From Thiodiazotropha sp040507225 (GTDB taxonomy: Bacteria; Pseudomonadota; Gammaproteobacteria; Chromatiales; Chromatiaceae), in contig JBEVVG010000001.1 in the NCBI GenBank assembly GCA_040507225.1, positions 1,922,001-1,986,000 on the forward strand: 64,000 nucleotides of DNA. Direction: 5' to 3'. A program made the position numbers and the translations under genes. The notes under the pieces were generated by a model. That model searched no databases and was not told the DNA's origin. It saw only the letters and a program-made list of their open reading frames with translations. Positions 61,103 to 64,000 of this stretch are shown piece by piece (position 1 is the stretch's first letter; each line of letters begins with the position of its first letter).

Positions 61103-61356
61103 GTGGATTGAGAAAGCCCTTCCTGAATCCACCCATTTCCGTACTATTTCACTGTTGAAACGGCTGACGGTCCTCACGCGGATATGAACGGCCTGCTGAC
61201 GCGGCAAACAATGCTGCGCCAACTGTCATGCAACGAAAGAGATCAGATACGGGAAAGCGGGGGAAGACAAGCGTTGGGCGCATTCCTTGCGATCCATCAC
61301 TCCATGAGCAGGCTAAAAAACTTACATGGTTTGCCAGGCCAGTGATTGCCATTCCT

Positions 61357-61389
61357 CCCGGGTCTGCGGTTTCTTTCCACAGACCCGGG
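61357..61389 (-). other. Strong GC hairpin downstream of ilvC
   Basis: CCCGGGTCTG (61357-61366) pairs perfectly with CAGACCCGGG (61380-61389) around 13 bases, starting about 20 bases after the ilvC stop. No T-tract follows on either strand, so it may be a 3' stabilising hairpin or a weak terminator. Confidence 0.7.
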
Positions 61390-61409
61390 TGGTCAACATC
61401 AGGCGGGCA

Positions 61410-62426
61410 TCAGTTTTTGGATTTGTCGACGATCTTCTTGATCCAGGGCATCATGCCGCGAAGACGTTCGCCCACCTGCTCGATATCATGCATCTCATTG
61501 AGTCGACGGTAAGCCGTCATGGACGGATAACCGAGCGCACCTTCAGAGATGAAGCGCTTGGCATATTCGCCACTTTGAATGTTCTGCAGCGCTTCGCGCA
61601 TCGCCTTGCGACTGTCATCGTTGATGACCTTGGGGCCGGTCACGTACTCACCATACTCCGCGTTGTTGGAGATGGAATAGTTCATGTTGGCGATACCGCC
61701 TTCATACATCAGGTCGACAATCAGCTTCAGCTCGTGCAGGCACTCGAAATAGGCCATTTCCGGCGCATAGCCCGCTTCGGTCAGGGTTTCGAAACCCGCC
61801 TTCACCAGTTCGACCGCACCACCGCAGAGTACCGCCTGTTCACCGAACAGATCGGTTTCGGTCTCGTCCTTGAAAGTGGTCTCAATGATACCGGTACGAC
61901 CGCCACCGATGGCGGAGGCATAGGAGAGCGCCGTATCCATGGCGGAACCGGTCGCATCCTGATAAACCGCCACCAGGTCCGGTATGCCACCGCCTTTCAC
62001 GTACTCGCTGCGGACCGTGTGACCCGGCGCCTTGGGCGCGATCATGATCACATCGAGATCCTCACGCGGAACGACCTGGTTGTAGTGGATGGCAAAGCCG
62101 TGGGCGAAGGCCAGTGCGGCGGAGTTCTTGATGTTTGGTTCAATCTGCTCACGGTAGAGCTTGGATTGGAATTCGTCGGGCGCCAGTATCATCACCACGT
62201 CGGCCGCCTTCACCGATTCCTCGATGGACATGACGGTGAGACCGGCGTTCTGCGCCTTGATGGCCGAAGGAGAACCCTCACGCAGTCCAACGACGACATT
62301 GACTCCGGAATCCTGCAGATTATTGGCATGGGCATGACCCTGGGAACCGTAACCGATGATCGCAACTGTCTTACCCTTGATGATATTGAGGTCACAGTCT
62401 TTATCGTAATAAACATTGATTGCCAT
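61410..62426 (-). CDS. ilvC: Ketol-acid reductoisomerase IlvC
   Basis: The 338-residue product is a class I IlvC: NVYYDKDCDLNIIKGKTVAIIGYGSQGHAHANNL at the NADPH site (residues 4-37), GHTVRSEYVKGGGIPDL, DLFGEQAVLCGGAVELVKAGFETL, SDTAEYG-like SNNAEYG, and a Glu/Asp-rich metal site. It is the third gene of ilvB-ilvH-ilvC for branched-chain amino acids, 77 bases after ilvH. The start at 62426 matches the family; the longer open frame does not. Confidence 0.97.
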   Translation of the reverse strand: MAINVYYDKDCDLNIIKGKTVAIIGYGSQGHAHANNLQDSGVNVVVGLREGSPSAIKAQNAGLTVMSIEESVKAADVVMILAPDEFQSKLYREQIEPNIKNSAALAFAHGFAIHYNQVVPREDLDVIMIAPKAPGHTVRSEYVKGGGIPDLVAVYQDATGSAMDTALSYASAIGGGRTGIIETTFKDETETDLFGEQAVLCGGAVELVKAGFETLTEAGYAPEMAYFECLHELKLIVDLMYEGGIANMNYSISNNAEYGEYVTGPKVINDDSRKAMREALQNIQSGEYAKRFISEGALGYPSMTAYRRLNEMHDIEQVGERLRGMMPWIKKIVDKSKN

Positions 62427-62503
62427 GTTGTTTCCTTCGGAAAATTTTATAAATTGTGAATGTTGAATTTTAAATGCTTGATGCAAAATTCATAATTGAA
62501 ATG

Positions 62504-62995
62504 TCAGAGCCCGAGTCCCTTCGAACCACGGCCGATGCCTGAGGGTCCGGTACGCACCACTTCGATGATCAACTCTTCATTGACGGCTTCCAGGAAGGCG
62601 TTGAGTTTACACGAGGCGCCGGTCAATTCGACGGTATAGCTGGCATCCGTCACGTCGATGATCTTACCGCGAAAAATATCCACCAGGCGTTTGATCTCCT
62701 CCCTCTGGGTGCGTTCGGCCCGCAGTTTGATGAGCATCATCTCCCGCTCAATATGCCGCCCCTCGGTCAGGTCGACCAGCTTGACCACGTCGATCAGCTT
62801 GTTCAACTGCTTGGTGATCTGTTCGATGATCTCATCGCTGCCGCTGGTGACCAGGGTCAGGCGGGAAAGACTTTGATCCTCGGTCGGCGCCACGGTCAGG
62901 GACTCGATGTTGTATCCCCGGGCACTGAACAGATTGGCCACCCGGGCCAGAGCGCCGGATTCGTTCTCCATCAGAATAGATATGATATGCCTCAT
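62504..62995 (-). CDS. ilvH: Acetolactate synthase small subunit IlvH
   Basis: The 163-residue product has an N-terminal ACT domain (MRHIISILMENESGALARVANLFSARGYNIESLTV as the valine-binding site region, residues 1-35) and the IlvH C-terminal domain. It activates the large subunit and gives valine feedback. Its start codon overlaps the ilvB stop codon by one base (TGATG), so translation is coupled. Confidence 0.96.
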   Translation of the reverse strand: MRHIISILMENESGALARVANLFSARGYNIESLTVAPTEDQSLSRLTLVTSGSDEIIEQITKQLNKLIDVVKLVDLTEGRHIEREMMLIKLRAERTQREEIKRLVDIFRGKIIDVTDASYTVELTGASCKLNAFLEAVNEELIIEVVRTGPSGIGRGSKGLGL

Positions 62996-64000
62996 CAGAC
63001 CAACTCGCTCCCCGGTGACAGATACATCTCGTGGTGTCCCTTGCCTGCGGCGATCATCGGATAGACGTTTTCCGCCGGATCCACCGCGACGTCCATGAAG
63101 ACCAGACGGTCTTTCAAGGAAAAGGCCTCCTGCATGGCGCCCTCCAGGTCCTTGGGTTTTTCCACCCGCATGCCCACGTGGCCGTAGGATTCGGTGAGCT
63201 TGACGAAATCCGGCGTGACGCTCATGCCGGATTGGGAATAACGACTGTCGTAGAAGAACTCCTGCCACTGACGCACCATACCCATATAACCGTTGTTCAG
63301 GAGGATAATCTTGATCGGCAGGTCGTACTGCAGGCAGGTGGCGAGTTCCTGGATACACATCTGGATACTCGACTCGCCGGTGACCACGGCGACCTCCGCC
63401 TTCGGATGGGCCATCTGTACACCGATCGCGGCGGGTAGTCCGAAACCCATGGTGCCAAGACCCCCGGAGTTGATCCAGCGGCGCGGCTTGTCGAAACGGT
63501 AGAACTGGGCCGCAAACATCTGGTGTTGTCCCACGTCGGAGGTCACGAAGGCATCCCCCTTGGTGACCTTGTGGAGCATTTCCACCGCGTACTGGGGCTT
63601 GATCAGCTTGGACTTCTGATCGTATTTGAGGCAGTTCATCGAACGCCATTTTTCAATCTTTTCCCACCAATGCTTCAGCGCCTGTTTCTTTGGCTGGGCG
63701 GTACCTTCGGTAACCACCTTGAGCATGTCACGCAGAACCTGTTTCACTGAACCCACGATGGGTACGTCGACCCGCACGTTCTTTGAAATCGATGAGGGAT
63801 CGATATCAATGTGGATGATGGTCGCATCCGGACAGAACTGTTTCACGTGTCCGGTGACCCGGTCATCGAAACGCGCGCCCACGGCGATCAGCACATCGGT
63901 TTCGTGCATCGCCATGTTGGCTTCGTAGGTGCCGTGCATGCCGAGCATGCCGAGGAAATTTCTGCCACTGCCAGGATAGGCCCCGAGACCCATGAGAGTC
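62995..64000 (-). CDS. ilvB: Acetolactate synthase large subunit (C-terminal part)
   Basis: An open frame of 334 residues enters from the right window edge and ends at 62995. It carries the middle and C-terminal domains of the ThDP-dependent large subunit: GMLGMHGTYEANMAMHETDVLIAVGARFDDRVTG, the ThDP-binding GGLGTMGFGLPAAIGVQMAHP, and the metal loop VTGESSIQMCIQEL..NNGYMGMVRQWQEFFYDSRYS. The start is outside the window. ilvB versus ilvI cannot be told from this part. Confidence 0.95.
   Translation of the reverse strand, partial: TLMGLGAYPGSGRNFLGMLGMHGTYEANMAMHETDVLIAVGARFDDRVTGHVKQFCPDATIIHIDIDPSSISKNVRVDVPIVGSVKQVLRDMLKVVTEGTAQPKKQALKHWWEKIEKWRSMNCLKYDQKSKLIKPQYAVEMLHKVTKGDAFVTSDVGQHQMFAAQFYRFDKPRRWINSGGLGTMGFGLPAAIGVQMAHPKAEVAVVTGESSIQMCIQELATCLQYDLPIKIILLNNGYMGMVRQWQEFFYDSRYSQSGMSVTPDFVKLTESYGHVGMRVEKPKDLEGAMQEAFSLKDRLVFMDVAVDPAENVYPMIAAGKGHHEMYLSPGSELV

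Noticed and set aside
1..64000. tRNA, rRNA, CRISPR array, prophage or transposase
   Set aside because: None of these was recognised on reading the window; I saw no regularly spaced repeats, integrase or transposase frame.

Overview
The window is a GC-rich stretch of a gammaproteobacterial chromosome. It contains no phage, IS transposase, CRISPR array or tRNA that I can see. The gene content points to a sulfur-oxidising member of the Chromatiales or a close relative. I see the N-terminal part of a cytoplasmic molybdenum sulfite dehydrogenase (soeA-like), a sulfide:quinone oxidoreductase with the three expected cysteines, a second SQR-like flavoprotein missing one of them, a rhd-tusA-dsrE2 sulfur-relay cluster, siroheme synthase and several rhodaneses. 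This assignment is inference from family content; no database was searched.

Layout. 1-3.3 kb: soeA (partial), divergent modD, a DUF302 lipoprotein-like/secreted protein and a decayed second copy of part of modD. 3.3-9.5 kb: small secreted protein, uup, a response regulator, an FNR-family regulator followed by DUF6858 and NifX-like genes, and a GlcG/HbpS-like secreted protein. 9.6-18.3 kb: ispG, sqr, an MBL hydrolase, the conserved block bamC-dapA / gcvR-bcp, and a PIN-PhoH ATPase. 18.4-26.9 kb: hybrid histidine kinase, second Crp/Fnr regulator, a 226-bp inverted-repeat element, a DUF2892 protein, an AI-2E-type permease, LysR regulator and a FadL-type porin. 27.1-32.9 kb: dsrE2-tusA-rhd, cysG and a narX-like/narL/rhodanese operon. 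33-40.4 kb: cca and an Atm1-type exporter, an S24-like domain protein, HMA-like small protein, SQR-like protein, diguanylate cyclase. 40.7-46.2 kb: a four-gene, end-overlapping operon for a xanthine-oxidase-type molybdoenzyme (iorA-iorB-xdhC-mocA) and a 10-TM metal exporter. 46.4-48.7 kb: cobalamin riboswitch and btuB. 48.9-56 kb: RpfC-like protein without a kinase core, small membrane protein, an unknown gene behind a sigma-54 promoter, and a six-PAS GGDEF-EAL protein. 56.2-64 kb: dusA, argG, a soluble kinase with a REC-TPR regulator behind an FNR box, and ilvBHC.

Themes. Molybdenum enzymes and their cofactor genes occur at both ends (soeA/modD; iorAB/xdhC/mocA). Sulfur handling recurs through the whole window, and an AT-rich near-palindrome ATYAGWATATTAR is shared by the upstream regions of sqr, rhd-tusA-dsrE2 and the DUF302 gene, suggesting one regulator for all three. 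FNR-type boxes precede the DUF6858/NifX genes and the REC-TPR/kinase pair. The most unusual items are the cobalamin riboswitch with a long hairpin inserted in loop L4, the shared sulfur-gene operator, the sigma-54-driven unknown gene, the sensorless NarX-like kinase co-transcribed with a rhodanese, and the RpfC-like protein lacking its kinase core.
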